In this document: in pieces, positions 18,811 through 28,846 of the stretch | How the letters are laid out: each line of letters opens with the position of its first letter | Position numbering within the stretch: the stretch's first letter is position 1 | DNA from: Mucilaginibacter pankratovii | Lineage (GTDB): Bacteria; Bacteroidota; Bacteroidia; Sphingobacteriales; Sphingobacteriaceae | Length of the DNA: 64,000 nt | Direction of reading: 5' to 3' | NCBI RefSeq assembly: GCF_014773265.1 | Contig: NZ_JACWMY010000006.1 | Span: 310,001-374,000 of the forward strand | The notes under the pieces: generated by a model | The model's database searches: none | What the model was told of the DNA's origin: nothing | What the model saw: the letters and a program-made list of their open reading frames with translations, nothing else | Program-made: the position numbers and the translations under genes

Positions 18811-18886
18811 AGGGTTCAGCTTACTGCAACAAATCAACTAAATCCTTGTTATTCAGTTACCAGCCCCGGTATAAACTTTCAAGGAT

Positions 18887-19996
18887 ATGAGAAAATGGAT
18901 TGCAGCTGCAATATTTGCCCTGGGCATATTTTGCTTCATTAACTGTAAAAAGAATTCAACCACCACGCCACCCATTGAGCCGGGCGACGCTACACTTACC
19001 GATGTCGTGCTTACCCAGAACCTCAACTTCCCATGGGAAATACTTTGGGGGCCCGATAACATGCTTTGGATAACCGAACGCGGTGGTAAAATAAGCAGGG
19101 TTAACCCGGCAGACGGTTCTGTAACACCTGTAATTACCATCAGCGAAGTAGTATCCAATGGCGAAGGTGGCTTATTAGGCATGGTGCTGCACCCCGATTT
19201 TGCAACTACGCCCGAAGTATTTGTAGCCTATAATTATAACAAGGCGGGCGTCTACACCAAAAAGATAGTGAAGTTTACCTATAATGGCACTACGCTTATT
19301 AACCCCGTGGTTCTGCTGGATAATATCCCTGCATCAAATATCCATAATGGTACCCGCCTGGCCATATCGCCGGATAAAAAGCTTTTTATCACCAGTGGCG
19401 ATGCATCGGTATCATCACGTGCGCAGGACAAAACAAACCCCGCCGGTAAAATCCAGCGCATCAATTTGGATGGCAGCATCCCTGCCGATAACCCGGTAGC
19501 AGGTAGCTCGCTTTGGACGTTTGGGCACCGCAACCCACAAGGCTTGGTGTTTGTGGGCGACAGGCTCTATAGCTCCGAACACGGCCAGAGTACCGACGAC
19601 GAAATAAACATCATCCAAAAAAACCGCAACTTTGGCTGGCCAAATATCGAGGGTTTTTGCAACACCTCCTCAGAGCAAACCTTCTGCGCCGCTAATAATG
19701 TTGCTGAGCCCATCTTTGCCTGGTCGCCTACCATCGCCCCATCCGGCATAGACTATTATAATAATGATGCCATCCCACAATGGAAGAACTCACTGCTGCT
19801 TGCTGTGCTGAAAGACTCGGAATTGCTGCAACTCAAATTAAACGCCGCCGGCGATAAAGTTGAGGTAGTGAACACCTTTTATAAAGGTACCTATGGCCGC
19901 ATGCGCGATGTGGCTATATCGCCGCAGGGTGTGGTTTATATTATTACGAGTAATGGCGGGGGAGCAGATAAGATCATCAAAGTGAGTAAGGAGTAA
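18887..19996 (+). CDS. PQQ-dependent sugar dehydrogenase-like lipoprotein (glucose/sorbosone dehydrogenase family)
   Basis: This 369-residue protein starts with a lipoprotein signal peptide (lipobox FINC, Cys at about residue 20). The beta-propeller signature regions follow: LNFPWEILWGPDNMLWITERGG, EGGLLGMVLHPDF, WTFGHRNPQGL and a SEHGQ loop. Relatives bind pyrroloquinoline quinone and oxidise aldose sugars at the cell surface. It is intact, unlike the related gene at 49825-51138. It follows the esterase gene by 76 bases in the same direction and may share its transcript. Confidence 0.88.
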   Translation: MRKWIAAAIFALGIFCFINCKKNSTTTPPIEPGDATLTDVVLTQNLNFPWEILWGPDNMLWITERGGKISRVNPADGSVTPVITISEVVSNGEGGLLGMVLHPDFATTPEVFVAYNYNKAGVYTKKIVKFTYNGTTLINPVVLLDNIPASNIHNGTRLAISPDKKLFITSGDASVSSRAQDKTNPAGKIQRINLDGSIPADNPVAGSSLWTFGHRNPQGLVFVGDRLYSSEHGQSTDDEINIIQKNRNFGWPNIEGFCNTSSEQTFCAANNVAEPIFAWSPTIAPSGIDYYNNDAIPQWKNSLLLAVLKDSELLQLKLNAAGDKVEVVNTFYKGTYGRMRDVAISPQGVVYIITSNGGGADKIIKVSKE

Positions 19997-20336
19997 GCGA
20001 TACGAAGTATAATCCCTTGCATCACGCTTTTTCGTTACAAGCTGTTTGCAAAAAGTTTACAAAAGTTTACACTTTTCAATGTAAACTTTATTTAAGTATT
20101 TGATAATCAGTATTTTAATTAAATAAGAGGGTTTACACTTTTTAGCAAAGGTCTGCAATTTTGTTCGCTGATATTTAGCTCAATATTATTGAAGGATAAG
20201 GGCTCTTATTTATATCGCATCTAAATAGCATTTGGACAATGGCTTGACTGTGAATAAAGTTTATAATTTGTAAATTCGCCGCTAACCAGCGGAAACGAAT
20301 GGTTATCCCGTTTTACCCACTAAAAAATCAAACATT
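19997..20336 (+). promoter_or_regulatory. Long upstream region of the aconitase gene with GTTTACA repeats
   Basis: These 340 bases contain no gene. GTTTAC occurs at 20055-20060, 20065-20070 and 20131-20136, and inverted as GTAAAC at 20081-20086. GTTTACACTTTT occurs twice in direct orientation (20065-20076 and 20131-20142). These could be operators. TAAATTCG at 20271-20278 resembles a -7 box, but no well-spaced TTG was found. Confidence 0.4.
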
Positions 20337-22604
20337 ATGGCTTTTGATTTAGACATGATCAAAAAAGTTTATGATCGCTACAGCACCCGTATTGCGGCTG
20401 CACGTACAGCGACCGGTAAACATCTTACTCTTACAGAAAAAATATTATACGCTCACCTTTCCGAAGGCGATGCTAAAAAAGCTTTTGAACGCGGTACCGA
20501 CTACGTTGATTTTGCACCAGACCGCGTAGCCATGCAGGATGCTACGGCGCAGATGGCCCTTTTGCAGTTTATGCAAGCCGGTCGCCCGCAGGTTGCTGTG
20601 CCATCAACCGTACATTGCGATCACCTGATACAGGCAAAGGTTGGCGCTATTGAAGATCTGAGCACTGCTGTTGATATCAATAAAGAAGTTTACGATTTCC
20701 TTTCTTCGGTATCTGATAAATATGGTATCGGTTTCTGGAAAGCCGGTGCGGGTATCATCCACCAGGTAGTGTTAGAAAACTACGCTTTCCCGGGTGGTAT
20801 GATGATAGGTACCGATTCACACACCCCTAACGCGGGTGGTTTGGGTATGGTTGCTATTGGTGTTGGCGGTGCCGATGCCTGCGATGTAATGGCAGGTTTA
20901 CCATGGGAGCTAAAATTCCCTAAACTCATCGGTGTTAAATTAACCGGTAAGTTATCGGGCTGGGCTTCAGCTAAAGACGTTATTTTGAAAGTTGCAGGTA
21001 TCCTTACTGTAAAAGGTGGTACCGGCGCTATTGTTGAATATTTTGGCGAAGGTGCACGTTCACTTTCTGCTACCGGTAAAGGTACCATCTGTAATATGGG
21101 TGCCGAAATTGGTGCAACCACATCTATCTTCGGTTACGACGAAAAGATCGCTACCTACTTAAGCGGTACTTCGCGTGCAGAAGTTGCTGAACTGGCAAAC
21201 GCCGTTAAAGAACACTTAACAGGTGATGACGAAGTTTACGCTAACCCGGCTGCTTATTTCGACCAGGTTATCGAGATCAACTTATCGGAATTGGAACCAC
21301 ATATCAACGGTCCCTTCACACCGGATCTGGCATGGCCTATCTCTAAATTCGCTACCGCTGTTCGCGAGAACAACTGGCCGGTTGAACTGGAAGTTGGCTT
21401 GATAGGTTCTTGTACCAACTCATCTTATGAGGATATTACCCGTTCGGCTTCTATCGCCAAACAGGCTATCGATAAAAACCTGCAAACTAAGGCAGAATTC
21501 ACCATTACTCCGGGTTCGGAACTGGTGCGTTATACCGTAGAGCGCGATGGTTACTTAGGTACCTTCGAGAGCATGGGCGGTGTGGTATTGGCAAATGCCT
21601 GCGGTCCGTGTATCGGCCAGTGGGCTCGTCATACTGATGATCCAACCCGCAAAAACTCAATCATTACATCGTTCAACCGTAACTTTGCAAAACGCCAGGA
21701 CGGTAACCCTAACACACACGCGTTTGTTGCATCGCCGGAAATTGTAACCGCAATGGTTATTGCCGGTGACCTTACCTTTAACCCGCTTACCGATACCTTA
21801 ACTAATAAGGATGGCGAGCAGGTGATGCTGGACGAGCCACTGGGTATAGAAATGCCTGTACGTGGTTACGCGGTAGAAGATGCAGGTTACCAGGCACCAG
21901 CCGAAGACGGCAGCCAGGTAGAAGTTAAGGTTAGTCCAACTTCTGCACGTTTGCAATTGTTAGATCCATTCTCTGCATGGGAAGGTACCGACATCACCGG
22001 CTTAAAGCTGTTGATCAAAGCAAAAGGCAAATGTACTACCGATCATATTTCGATGGCCGGCCCATGGTTGAAATTCCGCGGCCACCTGGATAATATATCA
22101 AACAATATGCTTATAGGTGCCATCAACTACTTTAACCTGAATGCTGATAGCGTTAAAAACCAGCTGACAGGCGAATACGGCCCGGTACCTGCTACCCAGC
22201 GCGATTACAAGGCAAACGGTATAGGCAGTATAGTAGTGGGCGACGAGAACTACGGTGAAGGTTCATCACGCGAGCACGCCGCAATGGAGCCGCGCCACTT
22301 AGGTGTACGTGTTATATTGGTGAAATCATTCGCCCGTATTCACGAAACCAACCTGAAGAAACAAGGTATGCTGGGCATCACCTTTGCCGATAGCAACGAC
22401 TACGATAAAATTCAGGAAGACGACGTTATCGACGTAACAGGTTTAACCACCTTCGCGCCGGGCCACCAGTTAACCGTGGTATTGCACCACGCGGATGGTA
22501 CCAGCGAAAGCTTCCAGGTGAACCATACCTACAACGCACAACAAATTGAGTGGTTTAAAGCAGGCGGTGCCCTAAACATCATCCGCAGGCAAATGGCTTC
22601 TTAA
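20337..22604 (+). CDS. Aconitate hydratase, mitochondrial-type
   Basis: This 755-residue enzyme interconverts citrate and isocitrate in the TCA cycle. The iron-sulfur ligands are visible as [10 protein letters not shown] (about residue 358) and [11 protein letters not shown] (about 420). The swivel domain near the C-terminus carries [19 protein letters not shown], the substrate-binding loop. Length and the start [13 protein letters not shown] match the mitochondrial-type aconitases of Bacteroidota. A long regulatory region precedes it and a terminator follows, so it is a single-gene unit. Confidence 0.95.
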   Translation: MAFDLDMIKKVYDRYSTRIAAARTATGKHLTLTEKILYAHLSEGDAKKAFERGTDYVDFAPDRVAMQDATAQMALLQFMQAGRPQVAVPSTVHCDHLIQAKVGAIEDLSTAVDINKEVYDFLSSVSDKYGIGFWKAGAGIIHQVVLENYAFPGGMMIGTDSHTPNAGGLGMVAIGVGGADACDVMAGLPWELKFPKLIGVKLTGKLSGWASAKDVILKVAGILTVKGGTGAIVEYFGEGARSLSATGKGTICNMGAEIGATTSIFGYDEKIATYLSGTSRAEVAELANAVKEHLTGDDEVYANPAAYFDQVIEINLSELEPHINGPFTPDLAWPISKFATAVRENNWPVELEVGLIGSCTNSSYEDITRSASIAKQAIDKNLQTKAEFTITPGSELVRYTVERDGYLGTFESMGGVVLANACGPCIGQWARHTDDPTRKNSIITSFNRNFAKRQDGNPNTHAFVASPEIVTAMVIAGDLTFNPLTDTLTNKDGEQVMLDEPLGIEMPVRGYAVEDAGYQAPAEDGSQVEVKVSPTSARLQLLDPFSAWEGTDITGLKLLIKAKGKCTTDHISMAGPWLKFRGHLDNISNNMLIGAINYFNLNADSVKNQLTGEYGPVPATQRDYKANGIGSIVVGDENYGEGSSREHAAMEPRHLGVRVILVKSFARIHETNLKKQGMLGITFADSNDYDKIQEDDVIDVTGLTTFAPGHQLTVVLHHADGTSESFQVNHTYNAQQIEWFKAGGALNIIRRQMAS

Positions 22605-22634
22605 TTTTAGATATTAGAATTACGATTTTAGATT

Positions 22635-22664
22635 AAGCCTTCCCAATTGGGGAGGCTTTTTTAT
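22635..22664 (+). terminator. Rho-independent terminator of the aconitase gene
   Basis: AAGCCTTCCC (22635-22644) pairs with GGGGAGGCTT (22649-22658) around an AATT loop and is followed by TTTTTTATT. Confidence 0.85.
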
Positions 22665-22694
22665 TAAGTTGAGAAGTTTGATTTTTATTGAAAA

Positions 22695-22724
22695 TTGTAC
22701 AGTAGATGGGCATCCATACTTTTG
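22695..22724 (+). promoter_or_regulatory. Bacteroidota-type promoter of the unknown AT-rich gene
   Basis: TTG at 22695-22697, a 19-base spacer and TACTTTTG at 22717-22724 fit the consensus well. The gene starts 65 bases further on. Confidence 0.7.
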
Positions 22725-22789
22725 CTTCTTTTTTGATAATGGTGTAATGGTTTCATTGTTTAGTTGAAAAGTGAAGCCTACATTTACTT

Positions 22790-24109
22790 ATGAGCTTTTA
22801 TCAACCAAACCAAATTAATAGTAGTGCTTTATGTGTTCTCCGAAAGAAGGATAACGGTGAATTGATCATAACTTATGAACCTCTGGTAAGTCCAATACCT
22901 GAAGCTATAACGCAACTTGAAAATATCTTACGACATACAAGACAGGACCAGGCAAAAGCTGTTTTTGAAACTATACTAAATGACGATGTTTTAAAAATAA
23001 TTTTTGGTCCAAGAAGCAGTTTCTGCGATAATCTTTGGGAACCTTGGCAGGAAGACAATTCAAAATTACGACTGGAGCAGATATTTGACAGTAAATATGT
23101 AGACAAGGTACAGCATCTGAAAATGGCAATTTTAGCTCATAAATTGCATCATACCTATCATAAATGTAGACAAGATGAAGGAGTACTTGCTTATTCACAT
23201 AGATTGATTGGCTGGAAAACATTCCCACATCAAATTGATGCGAATTTCAACGTGGAATTTGTTAGCAATTTCGGGTTCGGCAATTCTACTTTCTTTTGTA
23301 TAAAACTTAGCTATAAAGGAGTCGATATATTGCCCTTAACACATTGGATTCGATACAGAATAGTTAACAAAGAGGAAATTATTAGGTGTACTCAAACATA
23401 TAATCCGCAGAATGAAAATTGGTATAAGGCAATAGATTACGTTAAGGCAGCGTGTAACATGTTTAGGCAAAGTGAATCGCGATTTGTAAATTACTATTTA
23501 CTTGGAGAGTGTAGTCGGTTGGTAGAGGGGCTTAAAAGTATTGCAACTAAATCTACGTTCGAATTTATCACATCCGGTTATCACTTTGTCGTTGCAAAAG
23601 AAACGAAAACTCTCTCGGGGGATGAACTAATTGCTTATCGTGCTGATAGAATTTCAGGTAGTTTAGCGTTTATTGAACATATTAATAGTCTTCGATACAT
23701 TCGAGATATAAATGCAATTGTTCAAGAAATAGAGAAATTGAATCATCAGATAAAGCCTGTCATTGAAAGAGCCAGGGAACGATTGGAATCGCTTTTAGAA
23801 TTGAAAACGCGGCGAATGAAAGGATTTAAAATACTCCACTATGAATTACATGAGGAGAACACAGCGTATTACAATAAACGGCAGCTAATGCAAAAGGAGC
23901 TATTTCAACAAAAAATATTTTCTTCTGAAATTTTGGATAATACTTTTGCCGAGCGCTATCCCGAGTATAATGGATTTGAAATCAAGTATAAAAAAAACAG
24001 CAAAGATTACTGCGAATTGAGCGATGAAATAAATGAAATCGAGCGGTACATTCAACAATATAACGAGAGTTTGAAAGCAATTAAAAATTACTTCGATTCA
24101 CTTGATTAA
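22790..24109 (+). CDS. Unknown 439-residue protein, AT-rich, accessory
   Basis: I do not recognise this family. The protein is soluble, with no signal peptide or membrane helix. The N-terminal two thirds look globular, with a conserved-looking central stretch NVEFVSNFGFGNSTFFCIKLSYKG (about residues 155-180) and a helical region around FVNYYLLGECSRLVEGL. The last third (about 300-437) is charged and heptad-like, suggesting coiled coil. Codon use is visibly more AT-rich than in neighbouring genes, which suggests horizontal acquisition. It has its own promoter and sits between the aconitase terminator and another accessory-looking gene. A role in defence or phage biology is possible but unsupported. 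Confidence 0.75.
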   Translation: MSFYQPNQINSSALCVLRKKDNGELIITYEPLVSPIPEAITQLENILRHTRQDQAKAVFETILNDDVLKIIFGPRSSFCDNLWEPWQEDNSKLRLEQIFDSKYVDKVQHLKMAILAHKLHHTYHKCRQDEGVLAYSHRLIGWKTFPHQIDANFNVEFVSNFGFGNSTFFCIKLSYKGVDILPLTHWIRYRIVNKEEIIRCTQTYNPQNENWYKAIDYVKAACNMFRQSESRFVNYYLLGECSRLVEGLKSIATKSTFEFITSGYHFVVAKETKTLSGDELIAYRADRISGSLAFIEHINSLRYIRDINAIVQEIEKLNHQIKPVIERARERLESLLELKTRRMKGFKILHYELHEENTAYYNKRQLMQKELFQQKIFSSEILDNTFAERYPEYNGFEIKYKKNSKDYCELSDEINEIERYIQQYNESLKAIKNYFDSLD

Positions 24110-24298
24110 ACTAACGTTTGGTCTGAAAAAACGATTGAGTTTTTCAAATGCCAATGCTCTCATTGCACGATAGAATAATTAAATTCTTACCAAAGATTCC
24201 CTTAATATTAACCAGTAGAAAAATAACAATTACTTAACATTTAATTCACCCAAGCTATCTTCTTTCTCATTAGCTTTAGCTAATTTATACATACAATA

Positions 24299-25117
24299 AT
24301 GACGAAAGAAGAAATTACATTATGGCAAAAAATTGAAGCGTTCCGGCTGGATGACCCGGATGCGGGCTTCCAGTTTTCTGCCAGGCTCGCCAGGGAGAAT
24401 GGCTGGAGCCACGGTTACACACTCCGGGTGATTGAAGAATACAAGAAATTTATTTTTATGTGCTGCATCACCGAAACCGGCGTAACCCCGTCCGACCCGG
24501 TGGACCAGGTATGGCACCTGCACTTAACCTTTACCCGTTCCTACTGGGTTGATCTTTGCAGGGACACCATTGGGAAGGAGATCCATCACAACCCTACCAA
24601 AGGCGGCGCTCAGGAAGCGAAGAAGTTCGATAGGTTTTACACCTCATCGCAAACGCTTTATATTGATAAATTCGGTATGGCGCCGCCGGAGGATATCTGG
24701 CATAATAACCAGCAGCGTTTCTCGGATATCGATTTTCAGCGGGTGAATGTTGGTCGGTACTGGTTGATTAGAAAGCCGAAGATCTCAACCGCAAGACTAA
24801 CGTTTTTGATGCTATTGGTGGCCTGCACTACTTTTATACAGGCATCTTTTGGTGCACCGTTGCTGATGCTTGGTATTGTAGCAGTTGTGGTTTTTGGTGT
24901 TTACAAATGGGAATCGAACCCTAATAAAGGAAAAGACAATAAGGATGGAAGCGGCAGTGGTTGCAGCACTGCAGGGTGCGGCGGCGACTTTGGCTCCTCT
25001 CATCACGGAGGGCACCATGGAGGCCACGACGGCGGGCATGGGGGAGATAGCGGGCACAGCGGCTGCTCGGGATGCTCTTCCTCTGGTTGCAGTGGCTGCG
25101 GCGGAGGTGGCGATTAA
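24299..25117 (+). CDS. DUF1399 (glycine-rich-domain-protein-like) membrane protein with His/Cys/Gly tail
   Basis: This 272-residue protein contains the signature DPVDQVWHLHLTFTRSYW (about residues 63-80), known from plant glycine-rich domain proteins and some bacterial relatives. Two hydrophobic segments follow (about 163-180 and 183-200). The last 60 residues are almost only Gly, Ser, His, Cys and Asp (HHGGHHGGHDGGHGGDSGHS, then GCSGCSSSGCSGCGGGGD). The tail could bind metal ions or form a flexible anchor. No partner gene is evident; the AT-rich unknown gene lies 190 bases upstream. The function is unknown. Confidence 0.75.
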   Translation: MTKEEITLWQKIEAFRLDDPDAGFQFSARLARENGWSHGYTLRVIEEYKKFIFMCCITETGVTPSDPVDQVWHLHLTFTRSYWVDLCRDTIGKEIHHNPTKGGAQEAKKFDRFYTSSQTLYIDKFGMAPPEDIWHNNQQRFSDIDFQRVNVGRYWLIRKPKISTARLTFLMLLVACTTFIQASFGAPLLMLGIVAVVVFGVYKWESNPNKGKDNKDGSGSGCSTAGCGGDFGSSHHGGHHGGHDGGHGGDSGHSGCSGCSSSGCSGCGGGGD

Positions 25118-25422
25118 CCCTTGATTATTCTTTTATTTTTTTCTGCCTGTGCTTGGCAGAGTATTTAGATGCCCGCTAAGGGCAATTTTTTTGTCCGGTC
25201 TTTTTCAACAATAACGCCATACCGATATTTCGCCTTTCAGATCATGCCGCCTACCGTCGGTTAAAACCGACGGCAATGAAGGTAGTTTGGCATTTAAAAC
25301 ACCTTCATTGCCGTCCCATTCATGGGACGGATAGCTTGCAAAGCTGTTGTTTATGTGGCGACTTTTACGATGAGGTGCCGAAAAGATTTCAGCATGACGA
25401 CTGACGATAATATTCGTCTATA
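25118..25422. other. Gene-free region with a triple-hairpin element
   Basis: These 305 bases separate the convergent DUF1399-like gene and uvrA. Apart from the compound hairpin at 25254-25330 I see no gene or clear terminator with a T run. Confidence 0.6.
25254..25330. repeat. Three overlapping perfect hairpins
   Basis: CCGTCGG/CCGACGG (25254-25260 and 25267-25273) is the first stem. GGCAATGAAGGT/ACCTTCATTGCC (25272-25283 and 25301-25312) is the second. CCGTCCCAT/ATGGGACGG (25311-25319 and 25322-25330) is the third. The stems share two-base overlaps (GG and CC), so they form a continuous chain typical of a mobile palindromic repeat. Confidence 0.8.
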
Positions 25423-28416
25423 TTAAACAAACCGCTCCTTCAAAAACTCCCCGGTAAAGCTATCCGCTTTTTTGATTAAATCTTCCGGTATTCCTTCAAA
25501 TACCACGTTACCGCCACGGTTCCCACCTTCGGGACCGATATCTACCACCCAATCGGCACATTTTATCACATCCATATTGTGTTCAATCACAATAATGGTA
25601 TTGCCGTGGTCTAAAAGCGCGTCGAAAGATTTCAGGAGCTTTTTAATGTCGGCAAAGTGCAGGCCGGTTGTCGGTTCATCAAAAATGAACAGGGTTTTAT
25701 GCGTATTGTTGCCTTTCACCAGGAAGGAAGCCAGCTTGATACGCTGCGCCTCGCCGCCGGATAGGGTATTGCTGGATTGCCCCAACTGCACATAACCCAA
25801 GCCAACATCAACCAATGGTTTTATCTTGGCCAGGATCTTAGGCTCTTTGGCGAAGAACTCCAAAGCCTCATCGATAGTGAGCTCTAATACCTCGGATACG
25901 TTCTTTTCATTATAGGTAACGTCCAGAATATGTTGTTTAAAGCGTTTGCCGTTGCAGGCCTCGCAGGTGAGAAAAATATCAGCCATAAACTGCATCTCTA
26001 TCTTCACCTCGCCTTCGCCCTGGCAAACATCGCAGCGGCCACCCTCCACGTTAAAGGAGAATGCGGATGGTTTTAATCCTGCTGCTTTGGCAACAGGTAA
26101 GGCAGCGTACAGGTTACGGATCTCGTCCCAGGCTTTTACATAAGTAACCGGGTTAGAGCGCGACGAGCGGCCGATAGGATTCTGGTCCACCAGTTCCACC
26201 TGCTCAATTTTTGCGTAATCGCCCTCTATGCTATCAAAGCTGCCGGTTTGCTCACCGTTATAGTTCCCTAATATTTTCTGCAGAGCAGGAGCAAGCACCC
26301 GTTTAACCAAACTGGTTTTACCCGAGCCTGAGACCCCCGTTACTACGGTAAGCACACCCAGGGGGAATTTGGCGTCCACATGGTTTAGATTATTCTCGCG
26401 TGCGCCTTTTATTTCAATATAATCGTTCCATTTACGGCGCTGAGCGGGGATGGCGATAGCTTCGCGGCCACTCAGGTATTTCCCGGTAAGGCTATTATCG
26501 TCTACTATGATTTGCTCATAAGTACCGGTGAATATTAAATTACCGCCATGTGTACCGGCTTCGGGGCCGATATCGATGATATGGTCGGCAGCTTTCATGA
26601 TCTCTTCTTCATGCTCTACCACCAAAACGGTGTTGCCTACATCACGAAGCGATTTTAATACACCAACCAAACGCTGGGTATCGCGGGGGTGCAAGCCAAT
26701 GCTGGGCTCATCCAATACATATACCGATCCTACCAAACTGCTCCCCAACGAAGTAGCCAGGTTAATACGCTGCGATTCACCGCCCGAAAGGGTGTTTGAT
26801 AAACGGTTAAGCGTTAAATAACTTAAGCCCACATCATTTAAAAATTGCAGGCGGTTTACGATCTCTAACAGCAGGCGTTTACCTATTTTAACATCGGTAG
26901 GGTTGAGGTTAAGGCTACTGAAAAATGCCAGCGCGGTATCCAAAGGCATCAGCACCACATCGGTGATGGATTTACTATCCACCTTAACGTATGATGCGTC
27001 TTTACGCAAACGGCTGCCCTTACACTCCGGACAGGTAGTTTTGCCCCTGTATCGCGATAGCAGAACCCGGTACTGGATCTTATAGGTTTGCTCCTCCATT
27101 TCTTTAAAAAAGGCATCTAACCCCTGGAAGTATTGGTTACCCGTCCAAAGCAAGCGTTGTTGCTCTTCGGTGAGTTGATTGTATTGGCGATGGATAGGGA
27201 AATCAAACTTCAGCGAGCTTTTTACCAGCTTATCGTTCCATTCGCGCATTTTTTCGCCGCGCCAGGGGGCAATAGCGCCCTCGTAAACGGTTTTACTCTT
27301 ATCCGGGATAACAAGGTCCTCATCAATGCCAATAACCTTACCATAACCCTCGCAACGTTTACACGCCCCATAAGGGTTATTAAAGCTAAAGAAGTTTGGT
27401 GATGGCTCTTCAAAGCGCATATCGTCCAGCTCAAAGCGGTCGCAAAAGAAACGTTCGTTCTCTACATTTTCAGAAATCCTCTCCTCTGGAGAGGATTTAG
27501 GTGAGGCTTCTTCCGGGAGCTTATACCGTACATAGCAATCGCCTTTACCTTCAAAAAACGCGGTTTGGATACTATCGCCCAGGCGGCTCACGGTTTCGTC
27601 CTCGTCGTTTTTGGTGATCCGGTCTATTACAATGCGTACCGGCAAATTATGCGTGGTGAGCGACATATTGCGCGCGGTTTCCACGCTCTCGGCCTGTACC
27701 CGGTCGGCCTCTGCCTTAGCATCCGCCTCAGCCTTGGCTTTTTTGGTGGTTTTAGCTTTTGGCTTTACGTCTTCCTCTTCGGTTACTATCAGCAAATTAT
27801 TATCTACGGTTTCGTCCTCCAATAAAGCTTCGATTCGCGATAGCTGGCCTTTATATTCCACACGGATAAAACCTTTTTGCATCAGCACCGCAAGCTCTTC
27901 CTTAAGGCTGCGGTTATTATGCGGGTGCAGCGGACACAGGATGGTTACCTGCGTATCCAGCGGCAAAGTCATGATGAAATTGATCACGTCGGTAACGCTG
28001 TCCTTTTTTACAATACCGCCCGATATGGGCGAAATGGTTTTGCCAATGCGCGAGAACAGCAGTTTAAGGTAATCGTAGATCTCGGTACTGGTACCCACGG
28101 TTGAGCGCGGGTTGCTGGTAATTACCTTTTGCTCTATAGCTATCGCCGGGGCTATACCTTTAATATAGTCAACATCCGGCTTATTCATCCGGCCCAAAAA
28201 CTGGCGCGCGTAACTGCTCAGGCTTTCTACATACCTGCGCTGCCCTTCAGCATACAGGGTATCAAAAGCCAGCGAGGATTTACCCGAGCCCGACATGCCC
28301 GTGATAACCACCAGCTTGTTTTTAGGGATGGCCACATCCATATTTTTTAGGTTGTGTACCCGTGCCCCTTTTATGATGATATGTTTCTGCGGATCTTTTT
28401 CGGCTTCTTTGATCAT
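25423..28416 (-). CDS. uvrA: Excinuclease ABC subunit UvrA
   Basis: This 997-residue damage-recognition ATPase of nucleotide excision repair has two ABC modules. Walker A motifs are GMSGSGKSS (about 39-47) and GVSGSGKTS; signatures are [14 protein letters not shown] and [14 protein letters not shown]. Zinc-binding pairs CKRC/CPEC and CDVC/CEAC are present. Two features are unusual. One is a Lys/Ala/Glu-rich low-complexity stretch (about 215-245). The other is an insertion [13 protein letters not shown] (about 303-316) encoded by a DNA palindrome, just before the zinc-containing region. Both fall where UvrA proteins vary in length, so activity should be kept. The gene diverges from a sigma-factor gene. 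Confidence 0.95.
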   Translation of the reverse strand: MIKEAEKDPQKHIIIKGARVHNLKNMDVAIPKNKLVVITGMSGSGKSSLAFDTLYAEGQRRYVESLSSYARQFLGRMNKPDVDYIKGIAPAIAIEQKVITSNPRSTVGTSTEIYDYLKLLFSRIGKTISPISGGIVKKDSVTDVINFIMTLPLDTQVTILCPLHPHNNRSLKEELAVLMQKGFIRVEYKGQLSRIEALLEDETVDNNLLIVTEEEDVKPKAKTTKKAKAEADAKAEADRVQAESVETARNMSLTTHNLPVRIVIDRITKNDEDETVSRLGDSIQTAFFEGKGDCYVRYKLPEEASPKSSPEERISENVENERFFCDRFELDDMRFEEPSPNFFSFNNPYGACKRCEGYGKVIGIDEDLVIPDKSKTVYEGAIAPWRGEKMREWNDKLVKSSLKFDFPIHRQYNQLTEEQQRLLWTGNQYFQGLDAFFKEMEEQTYKIQYRVLLSRYRGKTTCPECKGSRLRKDASYVKVDSKSITDVVLMPLDTALAFFSSLNLNPTDVKIGKRLLLEIVNRLQFLNDVGLSYLTLNRLSNTLSGGESQRINLATSLGSSLVGSVYVLDEPSIGLHPRDTQRLVGVLKSLRDVGNTVLVVEHEEEIMKAADHIIDIGPEAGTHGGNLIFTGTYEQIIVDDNSLTGKYLSGREAIAIPAQRRKWNDYIEIKGARENNLNHVDAKFPLGVLTVVTGVSGSGKTSLVKRVLAPALQKILGNYNGEQTGSFDSIEGDYAKIEQVELVDQNPIGRSSRSNPVTYVKAWDEIRNLYAALPVAKAAGLKPSAFSFNVEGGRCDVCQGEGEVKIEMQFMADIFLTCEACNGKRFKQHILDVTYNEKNVSEVLELTIDEALEFFAKEPKILAKIKPLVDVGLGYVQLGQSSNTLSGGEAQRIKLASFLVKGNNTHKTLFIFDEPTTGLHFADIKKLLKSFDALLDHGNTIIVIEHNMDVIKCADWVVDIGPEGGNRGGNVVFEGIPEDLIKKADSFTGEFLKERFV
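27473..27515. repeat. Palindromic element inserted in frame in uvrA
   Basis: AAATCCTCTCC (27474-27484) and GGAGAGGATTT (27488-27498) form a perfect 11-bp stem with a TCT loop, followed by AGGTGAGGCTTCTTCC. The reverse strand encodes the hydrophilic insertion [13 protein letters not shown] of UvrA. Confidence 0.75.
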
Positions 28417-28423
28417 TGTTATT

Positions 28424-28580
28424 TGTTCATAGTTGATGGTTCATGGATGATAGAAAAGAGCTGAAATTTAGTTGACGGGCTATTAAACCATCATGAAAAT
28501 CAGCGTCTAAACAATAATACTAAAGAGCCACTAACTGAGTTTTTCGGGACTATGAATCATGATGGATGAACCATGATTCT
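28424..28580. repeat. Intergenic dyad of GTTCATGG words
   Basis: The left arm at 28424-28453 (TTCATAGTTGATGGTTCATG) and the right arm at 28547-28580 (ACTATGAATCATGATGGATG) are approximate complements with a long spacer. The left arm starts eight bases from the uvrA start codon. Confidence 0.65.
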
Positions 28581-28719
28581 GTCCCAACCGCAAAAATCCT
28601 AAAATATTTAGCTTTTTGCAAGCGGGTTTAAGAATAGTAGGCAGAATAAATGAATACTTGCAATATACTGACACGTAAACTTTATGATGCAGGCATGACA
28701 ATGCCACCTCTAAAAAATA

Positions 28720-28750
28720 TTTGTTTTTATTTTGAAGATTATTATATTTG
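28720..28750 (+). promoter_or_regulatory. Consensus promoter of the ECF sigma-factor gene
   Basis: TTTG at 28720-28723, a 19-base spacer and TATATTTG at 28743-28750 are an exact match to the Bacteroidota housekeeping consensus. The leader is about 90 bases long. Confidence 0.8.
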
Positions 28751-28846
28751 AGGGTAACATTTTTTAACCCCTAAAAGAAACGCTATAGATAGAACTCTAC
28801 TTGTAATAACGACAAAACATTTAATTTAGTTTATTAGTAGCTTTCT

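Larger units (their letters stand above)
28417..28846. other. Divergent intergenic region between uvrA and the sigma factor
   Basis: These 430 bases hold a GTTCATGG-type dyad next to uvrA (28424-28580) and a strong sigma-gene promoter (28720-28750). Nothing else was recognised. I did not find a LexA-like palindrome at the uvrA side. Confidence 0.6.
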
